This document shows, piece by piece, positions 26,456 to 34,287 of a DNA stretch of 64,000 nucleotides. Made by a program: the position numbers and the translations under genes. Origin of the DNA: Luteibacter anthropi (GTDB taxonomy: Bacteria; Pseudomonadota; Gammaproteobacteria; Xanthomonadales; Rhodanobacteraceae). Within the stretch, counting starts at the first letter, position 1. Each line of letters begins with the position of its first letter. A model generated the notes under the pieces. It made no database searches. It worked only from the letters and a program-made list of their open reading frames with translations, and was not told the origin of the DNA. Location of the stretch: the NCBI RefSeq assembly GCF_011759365.1, contig NZ_JAARLZ010000006.1, forward strand, positions 1 to 64,000. Reading direction: 5' to 3'.

Positions 26456-28405
26456 ATGTTCGGATGGTTGAGGAAGCGCAGGAAAAAACGTGCCGTGCCT
26501 GCGTTGGACGAGTCGCGTTCGGTGCATTTCGTCGATGTTTACGGGCGCTCGCTTGAAATCCCGCTGGCGAAATGGCGTGACGATGTCCTGTTGCCCAACG
26601 TGAAGAGTGCATGGAGCGATGCAGGTCGGCTTTATGAGCTCGTCATGGATGGCGTTCGCGAGCAACTCTACGATGCCATCGATGACGCCAGCGTCCGTCT
26701 GGCTGATATCGATCCCATGGTGGAACGCGGCCATGTGTTGCGTTCCATCGTGCAGATGAAGCGCGGTCGTTTCGAGGAGGCGCAGTCCACGTTGCAGGCG
26801 GCCATAGCCCGCTGTGGCGAAACCGGCATCCTGCTGACCAACCAGGCCAAGGTGATCTCGGAGCTTGGCGATCATCGTGCGGCCATGACCACGCTTGACC
26901 GCGCGCTGGCGCTGGACCCCAACCAGGACAACGGACTGGGCTGGCGTGTCGCCGAGCTGACGGAAAAAGAGGGTGAGCAGGCTGTCACGCCCTATCTCGC
27001 CACGCTGGCCTCGATGGCGCATGCATGGCGCCCGCAGCTGCTGCTGGGTCGCCGGGCCCTGGATGCCGGCAAGCACGATGAGGCACTGTCGTTCTTTCGC
27101 GAGGTGCTCGATCGTGCAGCACATGAAAGCGATGTCATGCTTGGCATCAGCGGCGAGCTTGGCAAGCATGGTTTCATCGCCGATGCGGTAGGGCTCGTCG
27201 CGCCCTTGTATGACGAGAAGCGCGACGACCCGCGCGCGGGCTTCAATCTCTTGCAGGCCTACCTGGAACTCGGCGATGCGGAGGCGGGCAGTGCGCTGCT
27301 GGAGCGGATGTTCGCCTTGCGCCACCCTGTGTATGCCGAGCGTCTGCAATGGTATGCCAGTGCCTTTGACGAACTGGTGCGCACAGGTCCCCAGCCACTG
27401 ACGTCCGAACCACGGATCGAACTGCTGCGCCTCGACCTGCCGCCCTGGCTGCTTGCCATGCAGGACATGGCCTGGGCGGCGCCGGCCCGCGACATGCACG
27501 CTCCCCGTGTGGTGCTCCTGCCGCTGGCAGCCATGCTCGGCGAGAAGAACGCCGAGGCGCGCAGCGGCAGGGAAGACGAGCGTGGCCGCCTGTCGCGTGC
27601 GTTACCGTTGCTTCTGCTGGAGCAGCTGATTTTCTGCAGCGACCTGCGGGCATCGATGAACCTGCCGGTGGCGGAGGGGCATCACCTGGTCCTGTTTGGC
27701 TCGTCGTTGAGCGACGACGAAATGGCCCAGCTTGCCGAAGACCACGATTACATCGTGGAAGGAGACATCGGCGAAACGAATGATGGCTTCGAGATCATCT
27801 GTCGCTTGAGGCATCTCTCCGATCGCTCCGTGCTCAGTACGGCGTCCCGTCGTTTTGCCTCGGATGACGCGGGTGACGCGCTGGTGGCGCTCACCGGTGA
27901 GCTGCTTGCGTCGCTGGCCATGCAGACAGGGAGGCTCATCGAGCCACGCACTACGCATTACGCACTGCCTGAGGCGCATGCGACGCCTTATGTGAGCGCC
28001 CTGGGCCAGACCCTGGCGCTCACCCTGGCCCGAACGCCCGAGGCGCGGCGAGAGCTGCATGGCGAGAGGAACATCTACGGGTGGATGCAGGCGCTGGCAC
28101 TGGCGTTGCCGGGCAATGAGCCGGCGCAGTTCATGTATGTCACGGCACTGGCCAAGGGCCGGCGCGCCGGTTCTCCCATCGTCGACGAATTCGAGGAGCC
28201 TGCCGTGCAACGCATGCGCGAGATGCAGCAGGCCGGCCTGTATTCAACCTGCCTGCTGCCGTTGCTCGCGGCGGTTTTCCCTGCCAACGACGCCATCCTG
28301 GACATGCTGGCAGTGGCGCCTGCCATGCAGGATCCGGCCTATGCGGCATGGTGCGGCAGGGTGGCCGCTGCGTTTCCTGTCGACCCCGAACCGCCGCCGG
28401 GCTGA
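26456..28405 (+). CDS. Large TPR-repeat protein
   Basis: 649 residues. A basic N-terminus (MFGWLRKRRKKR) is followed by helical repeats resembling tetratricopeptides at about 95-290, for example MKRGRFEEAQSTLQAAIARC and LGDHRAAMTTLDRALALDPN. The second half, residues about 330-650, has no recognised domain. No signal peptide, so probably cytoplasmic. A ribosome site GGAGGAG lies just upstream. It may scaffold a complex; no family function is known to me. Confidence 0.75.
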   Translation: MFGWLRKRRKKRAVPALDESRSVHFVDVYGRSLEIPLAKWRDDVLLPNVKSAWSDAGRLYELVMDGVREQLYDAIDDASVRLADIDPMVERGHVLRSIVQMKRGRFEEAQSTLQAAIARCGETGILLTNQAKVISELGDHRAAMTTLDRALALDPNQDNGLGWRVAELTEKEGEQAVTPYLATLASMAHAWRPQLLLGRRALDAGKHDEALSFFREVLDRAAHESDVMLGISGELGKHGFIADAVGLVAPLYDEKRDDPRAGFNLLQAYLELGDAEAGSALLERMFALRHPVYAERLQWYASAFDELVRTGPQPLTSEPRIELLRLDLPPWLLAMQDMAWAAPARDMHAPRVVLLPLAAMLGEKNAEARSGREDERGRLSRALPLLLLEQLIFCSDLRASMNLPVAEGHHLVLFGSSLSDDEMAQLAEDHDYIVEGDIGETNDGFEIICRLRHLSDRSVLSTASRRFASDDAGDALVALTGELLASLAMQTGRLIEPRTTHYALPEAHATPYVSALGQTLALTLARTPEARRELHGERNIYGWMQALALALPGNEPAQFMYVTALAKGRRAGSPIVDEFEEPAVQRMREMQQAGLYSTCLLPLLAAVFPANDAILDMLAVAPAMQDPAYAAWCGRVAAAFPVDPEPPPG

Positions 28406-28578
28406 AGGTCCGCGTCCATCGTGGAACCGTGACGGAGCGCAGGGTCGTCTTCGCATACGTGAAGGTACGCTGGGTGTCATCCCGGCGACTCGGCCTGTTG
28501 GTATATATCCGGCATGCAAATTCGGTAGTAGCTTGGCGCCAGGATTCCTTTTTCGTATAGCCGATGGCCGAGGAACGT

Positions 28579-28956
28579 ATGAGCACCACCTCCGTGGTAC
28601 CGCGCGCGATCGTATTCGAGGACCATCCGGGGCTGTCTTCCGCCCTGGCCGACCTGCTCAAGGAGCGGCTTGGCTATGACGTGGCTGCGAGCGCGGCCTG
28701 CATCGAGGATGCCTTGCGCGTCGCCCACGTGGAGCGTTGCGACGTCGCGGTGGTGGATCTCGACCTGCAGGGCGTGATGGCCTATCCGGCGCTGGACGAA
28801 CTCAAGCGGCGCGGCATTCCCTATGTGCTGGCCACGGGCGCCATGCCACTGGATATTCCCACGCGTTACCACGCGCCGCTGGTCCACAAGCCCTACAGCG
28901 CGAACCAACTCGAAAAAGCCATCCGCGAGGCCAGCGAGGCCAGGCGCCTCTCCTGA
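28579..28956 (+). CDS. Single-domain response regulator
   Basis: 125 residues, receiver domain only. The acidic pocket is EDH near residue 14, the phosphoacceptor Asp is in VAVVDLDLQG, the switch residue Thr is in LATGA, and the Lys is in VHKPYS. It has no output domain, so it probably acts by phosphotransfer or protein contact. I prefer ATG 28579 because GAGGAACGT lies before it; ATG 28564 in frame is an alternative. No kinase is adjacent. Confidence 0.85.
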   Translation: MSTTSVVPRAIVFEDHPGLSSALADLLKERLGYDVAASAACIEDALRVAHVERCDVAVVDLDLQGVMAYPALDELKRRGIPYVLATGAMPLDIPTRYHAPLVHKPYSANQLEKAIREASEARRLS

Positions 28957-28996
28957 CCAGCTTGTCCGCGCCGCGGGTTTTCTTCACCATGCCCGC

Positions 28997-30016
28997 ATGA
29001 AGAAACGCCACATGATTGCGCGCACGATCGCCGGTGTCCTGGCGGGGCTGCTGCTGTTCTGCTCGGGCGCCTGGGGCGCCATTGCCCTGTTCTACCAGCT
29101 GCCCGGGCCACCTGTGGCCCGCTGGGGAGGCGCTGCCCTGTGGAGCCTCGCATATCTGGCCCTGCTGGTACTGGCTTTCGGCTGGCGCCAGTGGTGGGCT
29201 GCGGTGGGCCTGATCGTGGCGCTGGGGCTGCTGATGGTCTGGTGGATCAGTATCCGCCCCTCCAACGACCGCATCTGGTCCGACGACGTCGCCCGCCTGC
29301 TGTCAGGTGAAGTCAGTGGCTCCGAGGTGACACTGCATAACGTGCGTGATTTCCGCTGGCGCAGCGAGGACGATCGTGACGTGCGCTGGGAAACTCGCCG
29401 CTACGATCTCGACAAGCTGGTATCCGCCGATGCCGTGCTGTCTTACTGGTCGAGCAAGGCCATTGCCCACGCCATGATTTCCTTCGGCTTCGAGGACGGC
29501 ACGCATGTCGTGTTCTCCATGGAGATCCGCAAGGAGCGTGGCGAGGCGTTCTCGGAAATCGGTGGCTTCTTCAAGCAGTTCGAGCTGGTGCTCATCGCGG
29601 CGGACGAACGCGACATCATCGCCGTGCGCACCAATGTGCGGGGCGAAGACGATTACCTGTATCCGCTGCGCATGCCACGCGAGGCGATGCGTTCGTTGTT
29701 CCTGTCGTACGTGAATGCAGCGAACGGGCTCGTGGATGAGCCGAAGTTCTACAACACGATCACGTCGAACTGCACGACCATCGTCTATCGCATGGCAAAG
29801 CGTATCGACGGGGCATTGCCGCTGGATATCCGTTTGCTGCTCACCGGCTACCTGCCGGGTTACCTCATGGAGAACGGCGCGCTCGACAAGAAGCTCACGC
29901 TGGATCAGTGGCGCGAGCGCGGACGGATCACCGAACGGGCAAGGGCCTATGGCGATGGCGCGGATTTTTCGCGGGTGATCCGCGAAGGCATGCCCAGACC
30001 CGACCAAACCCTGTAG
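28997..30016 (+). CDS. DUF4105 family membrane protein
   Basis: 339 residues. Three or four N-terminal membrane helices (about 8-95) precede a DUF4105 domain, recognised by SYWSSKAIAHAMISFGF and the TSNCTTIVYRM block whose Asn-Cys pair resembles a papain-like Cys centre. The activity is unproven. The stop TAG (30014-30016) lies inside a GTAGGAGC repeat arm, so the last codons may have been set by insertion of that repeat. Confidence 0.85.
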   Translation: MKKRHMIARTIAGVLAGLLLFCSGAWGAIALFYQLPGPPVARWGGAALWSLAYLALLVLAFGWRQWWAAVGLIVALGLLMVWWISIRPSNDRIWSDDVARLLSGEVSGSEVTLHNVRDFRWRSEDDRDVRWETRRYDLDKLVSADAVLSYWSSKAIAHAMISFGFEDGTHVVFSMEIRKERGEAFSEIGGFFKQFELVLIAADERDIIAVRTNVRGEDDYLYPLRMPREAMRSLFLSYVNAANGLVDEPKFYNTITSNCTTIVYRMAKRIDGALPLDIRLLLTGYLPGYLMENGALDKKLTLDQWRERGRITERARAYGDGADFSRVIREGMPRPDQTL

Positions 30017-30098
30017 GAGCGCGCCTTGCGCGCGACCGGTATGGCGAAGGTATCCATGGTTTCGCGACAACCGGTCGCGCGCAAGGCGCGCTCCTACA
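30012..30098. repeat. Paired inverted REP-like repeat between convergent genes
   Basis: Left arm TGTAGGAGCGCGCCTTGCG from 30012, right arm ending GCGCTCCTACA at 30098. It lies between the DUF4105 and TraB/GumN genes, which converge, and could act as a bidirectional terminator. Confidence 0.85.
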
Positions 30099-30107
30099 AA
30101 ACCGGGG

Positions 30108-31145
30108 TTATTCGTCGTCGGGGGATTCGATGGTGTAGCCCCTGGCCTTCAGGGCGCTGAGGTAGCTGTCGTCGCCGAGCAGGTCGTCGATGGGCACGAT
30201 GGCAACGGCCTGGGGCGTGGTGCCCAGGGTCTCGTCCACGGTGGCCAGCCAGCGCGTGCGCACTTCGCGCGGCACGTCGGCGATGCCGGCGCGTTGCGCG
30301 ACGCCGCCTTCGGTGACGGCATCGAGGCAGGCCTGAAGCTGCTTTGCCCGCCGGTCGTCGCGCAGGCCGCCGATGTCACCCGTGGACCATGCATTGGCGC
30401 GATTGGCCATGTCGGCCAGCTGGGCATCGATGTTCTCGACGCTCTGCGTAAAGCAGGACACATCGTCGAGCGTCGAGCGCTTGAATTCCTTCACCACCGC
30501 ACGTGGATCGTCGACAAGCAGGGTGTATTGCACCGGCACCTGCTTCACGTTGTGCGAGGTGGCCAGGTCGGTGACGGTACGGGTGATGTCCCCGGACTTG
30601 CGTAGGCCGGTTTTCTTTATCGCCTGCTTGTAGAGCTCGATCACCGCAAAGATCGGGCGGTAGCGTTCCACCTTGCGGTCGTCGCCGATATAGCGCGCCT
30701 TCACCGTCAACCATTTCTGGTAGACCTCGGCAGGTACGGTGTCCTTGAGCGTGGCGCCATCGGGTGCGTTACGCACACCAATCAGGGAAGGCAGCAGGGC
30801 GAGCCGGCCAAAGAAGCCCACGTTGGGTTTGATCTCGACTTTCGGTGGCAGGATCAGCGCACCTGAATGGGCCAGCGCATCGTCGATCTGCGTGCTCTTC
30901 CAGGTGACGTTACCGGGGATCGGCGACAAGGTGCCCAGTATGAGCAGGGTATGGTCGCCCCGGGTGGCCTTCCACAGGCCCGGGCCCGGCTGCACGCCGC
31001 TGACCGTCACGGCCTCCAGGGTGGGCGCGCTCGCTGCCGAGGCAGGCAACGGAGCCGTGGGCGGCGTGGTCTGGGCCAGCGCAGGCGTCGCTGCGACCAG
31101 GCACAGGAGAAGGGAAGCGACAAGGGCGGGGCGGGGCAGATTCAT
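30108..31145 (-). CDS. TraB/GumN family protein, secreted
   Basis: 345 residues. A signal peptide (about 1-25, cut after ALA) precedes a TraB/PrgY/GumN domain seen in GLWKATRGDHTLLILGTLSPIP and the IDDALAHSGALILPP block; this family is thought to be a Tiki-like metalloprotease. The canonical GTxH motif reads GTLS here, so the metal-binding His seems lost. Start at ATG 31145. Its 3' end faces the repeat at 30012-30098. Confidence 0.8.
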   Translation of the reverse strand: MNLPRPALVASLLLCLVAATPALAQTTPPTAPLPASAASAPTLEAVTVSGVQPGPGLWKATRGDHTLLILGTLSPIPGNVTWKSTQIDDALAHSGALILPPKVEIKPNVGFFGRLALLPSLIGVRNAPDGATLKDTVPAEVYQKWLTVKARYIGDDRKVERYRPIFAVIELYKQAIKKTGLRKSGDITRTVTDLATSHNVKQVPVQYTLLVDDPRAVVKEFKRSTLDDVSCFTQSVENIDAQLADMANRANAWSTGDIGGLRDDRRAKQLQACLDAVTEGGVAQRAGIADVPREVRTRWLATVDETLGTTPQAVAIVPIDDLLGDDSYLSALKARGYTIESPDDE

Positions 31146-31259
31146 TGGCAAAGTCTATCGAAGTGGACCGCAGGAAGTGGGGTGGCGATCACTGGTCGCT
31201 CGCCCTGCATTCACATCCCTCGGTGATGATGGACGCTTACCCGCAAGCGGAGTTCCCCC

Positions 31260-31955
31260 ATGAAGATCGGCATCATCGGCGCCGGCAATATCGGCCATAC
31301 CCTTGCCCGGCGCTTTCGTGAGCTGGGCCATGACGTTCTCATCGCGAATTCCCGCGGCCCGCAGACTCTTTCAGCCATCGCGAACGAGACCGGCGCCGTG
31401 GCGGTGACCCCCAGAGAGGCCGCGCAGGGCGGCGAGGTGGTGATCGTGACGATTCCGCAGGCGCGTGTTCCGAAGCTGCCTGACGACCTGTTCGATGGTG
31501 TGCCGGCGGACACGGTTGTCGTGGACACAGGCAATTACTACCCGCGTCAGCGTGACGGACGCATCGACGCCATCGAGGACGGTACCCCGGAAAGCCAGTG
31601 GGTAGCCAACCGGCTGGGGCGGCCCGTGATCAAGGCGTTCAACAACATTTACGCCGAGCATCTTGGCAAGCACGGACGTCCGTCCACGGCAGACGATCGC
31701 ATCGCGCTACCCGTGGCCGGTGACGATCCTAACGCGAAGGCCAAGGTGCTGAAGCTGGTCAACGAGCTGGGCTTCGATGGCGTGGATGCGGGAACGCTCG
31801 CGGAATCGTGGCGTCAGCAGCCCGGCTCGCCGGTGTACACCACCGATCGCGATCTCGAAGGCGTGCGCCAGGGCTTGCTCGATGCACAACGTGAACGCAA
31901 GGCCGAATGGACGGCTACGGCGAACAGCCCTGGCACATTCGACGCGCCGCTTTAG
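31260..31955 (+). CDS. NADP-dependent F420-type oxidoreductase family protein
   Basis: 231 residues. The N-terminal Rossmann motif is GIIGAGNIGHTLARRF with NSRG after the second strand, which favours NADP(H). The family name, NADP oxidoreductase coenzyme F420-dependent, also covers many bacteria without F420. Similar proteins sit in oxidoreductase clusters, but here the gene is alone. The substrate is unknown. Confidence 0.85.
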   Translation: MKIGIIGAGNIGHTLARRFRELGHDVLIANSRGPQTLSAIANETGAVAVTPREAAQGGEVVIVTIPQARVPKLPDDLFDGVPADTVVVDTGNYYPRQRDGRIDAIEDGTPESQWVANRLGRPVIKAFNNIYAEHLGKHGRPSTADDRIALPVAGDDPNAKAKVLKLVNELGFDGVDAGTLAESWRQQPGSPVYTTDRDLEGVRQGLLDAQRERKAEWTATANSPGTFDAPL

Positions 31956-32106
31956 GATATTCGTGATGCCGACGTGAACACGGGTGGCATGCTTCTTTCA
32001 TTGTGGCGACGTAGAGGAAGGGCTAACCTTGGCCCTTCGACGTTGCGGCCGTGACACCCATCTCCTGGGGCTGTCGGCAAGCCCGCCAGAGGTTATCCAT
32101 CGTTTC

Positions 32107-32352
32107 ATGGCCCTGGTCATCTACGACATTGCGTTTCACCCCGATCTCGCGGGCCTCTGGCACGTGCAGGTCAATGGCGTGCCCACGGAAAACTTCGAAT
32201 CCCGCGTGGCTGCGCTGGCGTATGCCGTGCAGCAATCCAAGCTGATCGGCGCGCAGAACAACGTTCAGGTACTGGTGTCGGTGGAAGGCGCCGACGGTAT
32301 CTGGCGCGAGTTCGAATCCAACGCGAAGCGCCCGGTGTCGGGTCTATCCTGA
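32107..32352 (+). CDS. Small hypothetical protein
   Basis: 81 residues, no signal peptide, mixed beta pattern (VIYDIAFHPDLAGLWHVQVNG). I recognise no family. ATG 32107 is the only ATG near the start; the frame extends upstream without a ribosome site. Base composition is like its neighbours, which supports a real gene, but only moderately. Confidence 0.5.
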   Translation: MALVIYDIAFHPDLAGLWHVQVNGVPTENFESRVAALAYAVQQSKLIGAQNNVQVLVSVEGADGIWREFESNAKRPVSGLS

Positions 32353-32415
32353 GGCTGCACATCTCCTTGATCCGCGATCGCCGACGATGATCGCCACAGG
32401 AGGCACGCCCCGCTC

Positions 32416-32652
32416 ATGACCCACCGAAAGATTGGTTACTTCGATGTCGAAGGAAGTTGTTACGTCGCCAGGCCCGGACGCTGGCGCGGTAAGTATGTGA
32501 TCAGCGAGGACGGCGACGAGCTGAAGGAAAAGCTCTGCACCACGTTGCACGAGAACGAGGAAGACGCCTGTGCGGAAGGCCTGAGCTCAGGCATCGAGGA
32601 GGCGCGGCGCATGATGATCCAGCGCGAGGGATTCGACCCGGGCGATGAATAG
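32416..32652 (+). CDS. Small acidic hypothetical protein
   Basis: 78 residues, rich in Glu and Asp, with GRWRGKYVISEDGDELKEKL. Contains two cysteines. Preceded by AGGAGG about 14 bases before the ATG. No family recognised. It ends 23 bases before the DUF3820 gene and may be co-transcribed with it. Confidence 0.6.
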   Translation: MTHRKIGYFDVEGSCYVARPGRWRGKYVISEDGDELKEKLCTTLHENEEDACAEGLSSGIEEARRMMIQREGFDPGDE

Positions 32653-32675
32653 GTGGTGCGGTTAAGATCTCCCGG

Positions 32676-32909
32676 ATGACCGACGACGAAGAACGTTTCC
32701 GCCAGGATCTGTCCCGGCTTGCCACGGCGACCATGCCGTTCGGCAAGTTCAAGGGACGCGCTATCGCCGATCTGCCAGGCAATTACCTGGCATGGTTCGC
32801 CCGCGAAGGGTTTCCCCCGGGCGAGCTGGGCCGGTTGCTGGCGTTGATGCTTGAACTCGATCACAACGGCCTGCGCCGGCTGCTGGACCCTCTGCGCAAG
32901 CCGCGCTGA
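32676..32909 (+). CDS. DUF3820 family protein
   Basis: 77 residues. MPFGKFKGRAIADLPGNYLAWFAR and GELGRLLALMLEL match DUF3820, a small family also labelled putative quorum-sensing-regulated virulence factor. Its biochemistry is unknown. The stop lies 6 bases before the convergent regulator gene. Confidence 0.85.
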   Translation: MTDDEERFRQDLSRLATATMPFGKFKGRAIADLPGNYLAWFAREGFPPGELGRLLALMLELDHNGLRRLLDPLRKPR

Positions 32910-32915
32910 AAGGAA

Positions 32916-33620
32916 TCAGGCCAGCAGGGCCATTTCGTCGATGACCTCGACGCCGTCGGACCGGATGGCGATAGACCCGCCTGCGCGGAGTTTCGCGAGC
33001 ATGCGGGTGACGGTGGCTGAACTCATGCCCAGGTACGAGCCGATGTCTTCCCGCGACATCGGCAGGGGCACGAACTGTCCCGGCCCTTCGATGGTGCGAC
33101 GGCGGCGGAGCAGGTCGAGCAGAAAACCACCGACGCGCTGCAGGGCGCTGCCATCGACCGCATGCGGTGCTGAACGGCGTTCGCGGCGACGCAGGTGGCG
33201 CAGGTGCTGGGCGATGTCCGCGTTGTCGTCGCTCAGCTGGTCGGTGGCGTCTTTCGGAAAACGGCAGAACCAGGTCTTGCCGACCGCCACGACCGAGACG
33301 TCGTGCGTGTGCGAACGGGCGATATCCAGTGCGAACAATTCACCGGGTAGGTGGAACGCCAGCACGCGGCCGTCGCCGACTGTCTTGGCGAAGCCGGTGA
33401 GCACGGTGAACGCCGCACGGTGCGGTGCGCCCGGCTGTACCAGGCGGTCGCCTTCGGAGAACGGCCCCACGCGTTCGACGACACTGCGCATGTCGAGCAG
33501 GCGCGTATCGCCACCGCGGGTGGCCTCGCAGGCGGAGGCATGTCGGCAGGAAGCGTTGCAGCACACGTTGGGCCGCCGCGGGGCGGCAGGGGAAACGCAG
33601 GCGACTTGGGCGTAGGGCAC
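32916..33620 (-). CDS. Crp/Fnr-family regulator with FNR-like cysteines
   Basis: 234 residues. An N-terminal cyclic-nucleotide-type beta barrel follows a Cys-rich start: C21, C25 and C31 plus C119 match the spacing pattern of the four iron-sulfur ligands of FNR (C20, C23, C29, C122 in E. coli). The C-terminal HTH reads MSREDIGSYLGMSSATVTRMLAKL. The FNR recognition motif E-x-x-S-R is A-x-x-T-R here, so DNA specificity may differ. It probably senses oxygen or nitric oxide. No target site was identified near it. Confidence 0.85.
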   Translation of the reverse strand: MPYAQVACVSPAAPRRPNVCCNASCRHASACEATRGGDTRLLDMRSVVERVGPFSEGDRLVQPGAPHRAAFTVLTGFAKTVGDGRVLAFHLPGELFALDIARSHTHDVSVVAVGKTWFCRFPKDATDQLSDDNADIAQHLRHLRRRERRSAPHAVDGSALQRVGGFLLDLLRRRRTIEGPGQFVPLPMSREDIGSYLGMSSATVTRMLAKLRAGGSIAIRSDGVEVIDEMALLA

Positions 33621-33901
33621 GATGGAACCTCCCGCGCGGAGTAGCGCGCTGGTGCCATTTTAATGCCGCGTTTTTTTGCGATTCGGCAAAATCAGCCTTC
33701 TGCGCGCAAATGCCGCATGCCGCGAAGCATTTGGTCAGCGCCCGGATGGCCCGGGCGGATTGACGCAGGCGAATTTTTCGCTTAGTAAGGAGGGCTGGGG
33801 GAATACCGAAAGGGGGCCTTCAAGGCCATGGTTCGTCGATTCATGATTTTTCGTTCGATCGAAGTCCGCATTTCCATCTCGCTGCCCGGGGAGTCCGTCC
33901 G

Positions 33902-34069
33902 ATGACGACCGAGCCGCGACATGACACCACGCCGTCGGCCCTGCCCGAAGGCTTCATGCCAGGTAACGTGGCACCTTTCGTGATGCGCTATGGCACCGAC
34001 TTCCTCGTGGCGATGCGCCGCGCAGGTCTTGTGGAAGCCGGGCGACACGAGGAAACCGAGCCCGCCTAG
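33902..34069 (+). CDS. Small hypothetical protein
   Basis: 55 residues: an acidic and basic start, then PEGFMPGNVAPFVMRYGTDF and an acidic end. GGGGAG lies 9 bases before the ATG. It ends 4 bases into the convergent small membrane gene. No family is recognised. A real but uncharacterised gene seems plausible. Confidence 0.4.
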   Translation: MTTEPRHDTTPSALPEGFMPGNVAPFVMRYGTDFLVAMRRAGLVEAGRHEETEPA

Positions 34070-34224
34070 CCGTTGCCGCCCTCCGCCGAATGGCCTGATG
34101 GCGCACGCCCGCCCTCGTCGGGCACGTCACCCGCCGGGCCGCCCTTGTGGATCGCGCCGACGATGAAGATCACCAGCAGCGCGGCGATCAGTGCGATCAG
34201 TGCGTAATATCGCGTCCGGTTCAT
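34066..34224 (-). CDS. Small single-pass membrane protein
   Basis: 52 residues: one membrane helix (about 5-25, YYALIALIAALLVIFIVGAI) and a Gly/Pro-rich polar tail. ATG 34224 has GGAG 6 bases upstream on the minus strand; the frame is open further to 34269. It may be a small membrane regulator; its function is unknown. Confidence 0.5.
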   Translation of the reverse strand: MNRTRYYALIALIAALLVIFIVGAIHKGGPAGDVPDEGGRAPSGHSAEGGNG

Positions 34225-34287
34225 CGCAGGCTCCGTGGTCATGGGATGAGTCTCCGCGATGTCCGTCAACGCAATGGATGCGCGGCG

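Noticed and set aside
33760-33788. Sigma-70 promoter TTGACG-N17-TAGTAA
   Set aside because: The -10 matches only three of six positions; too weak to annotate.
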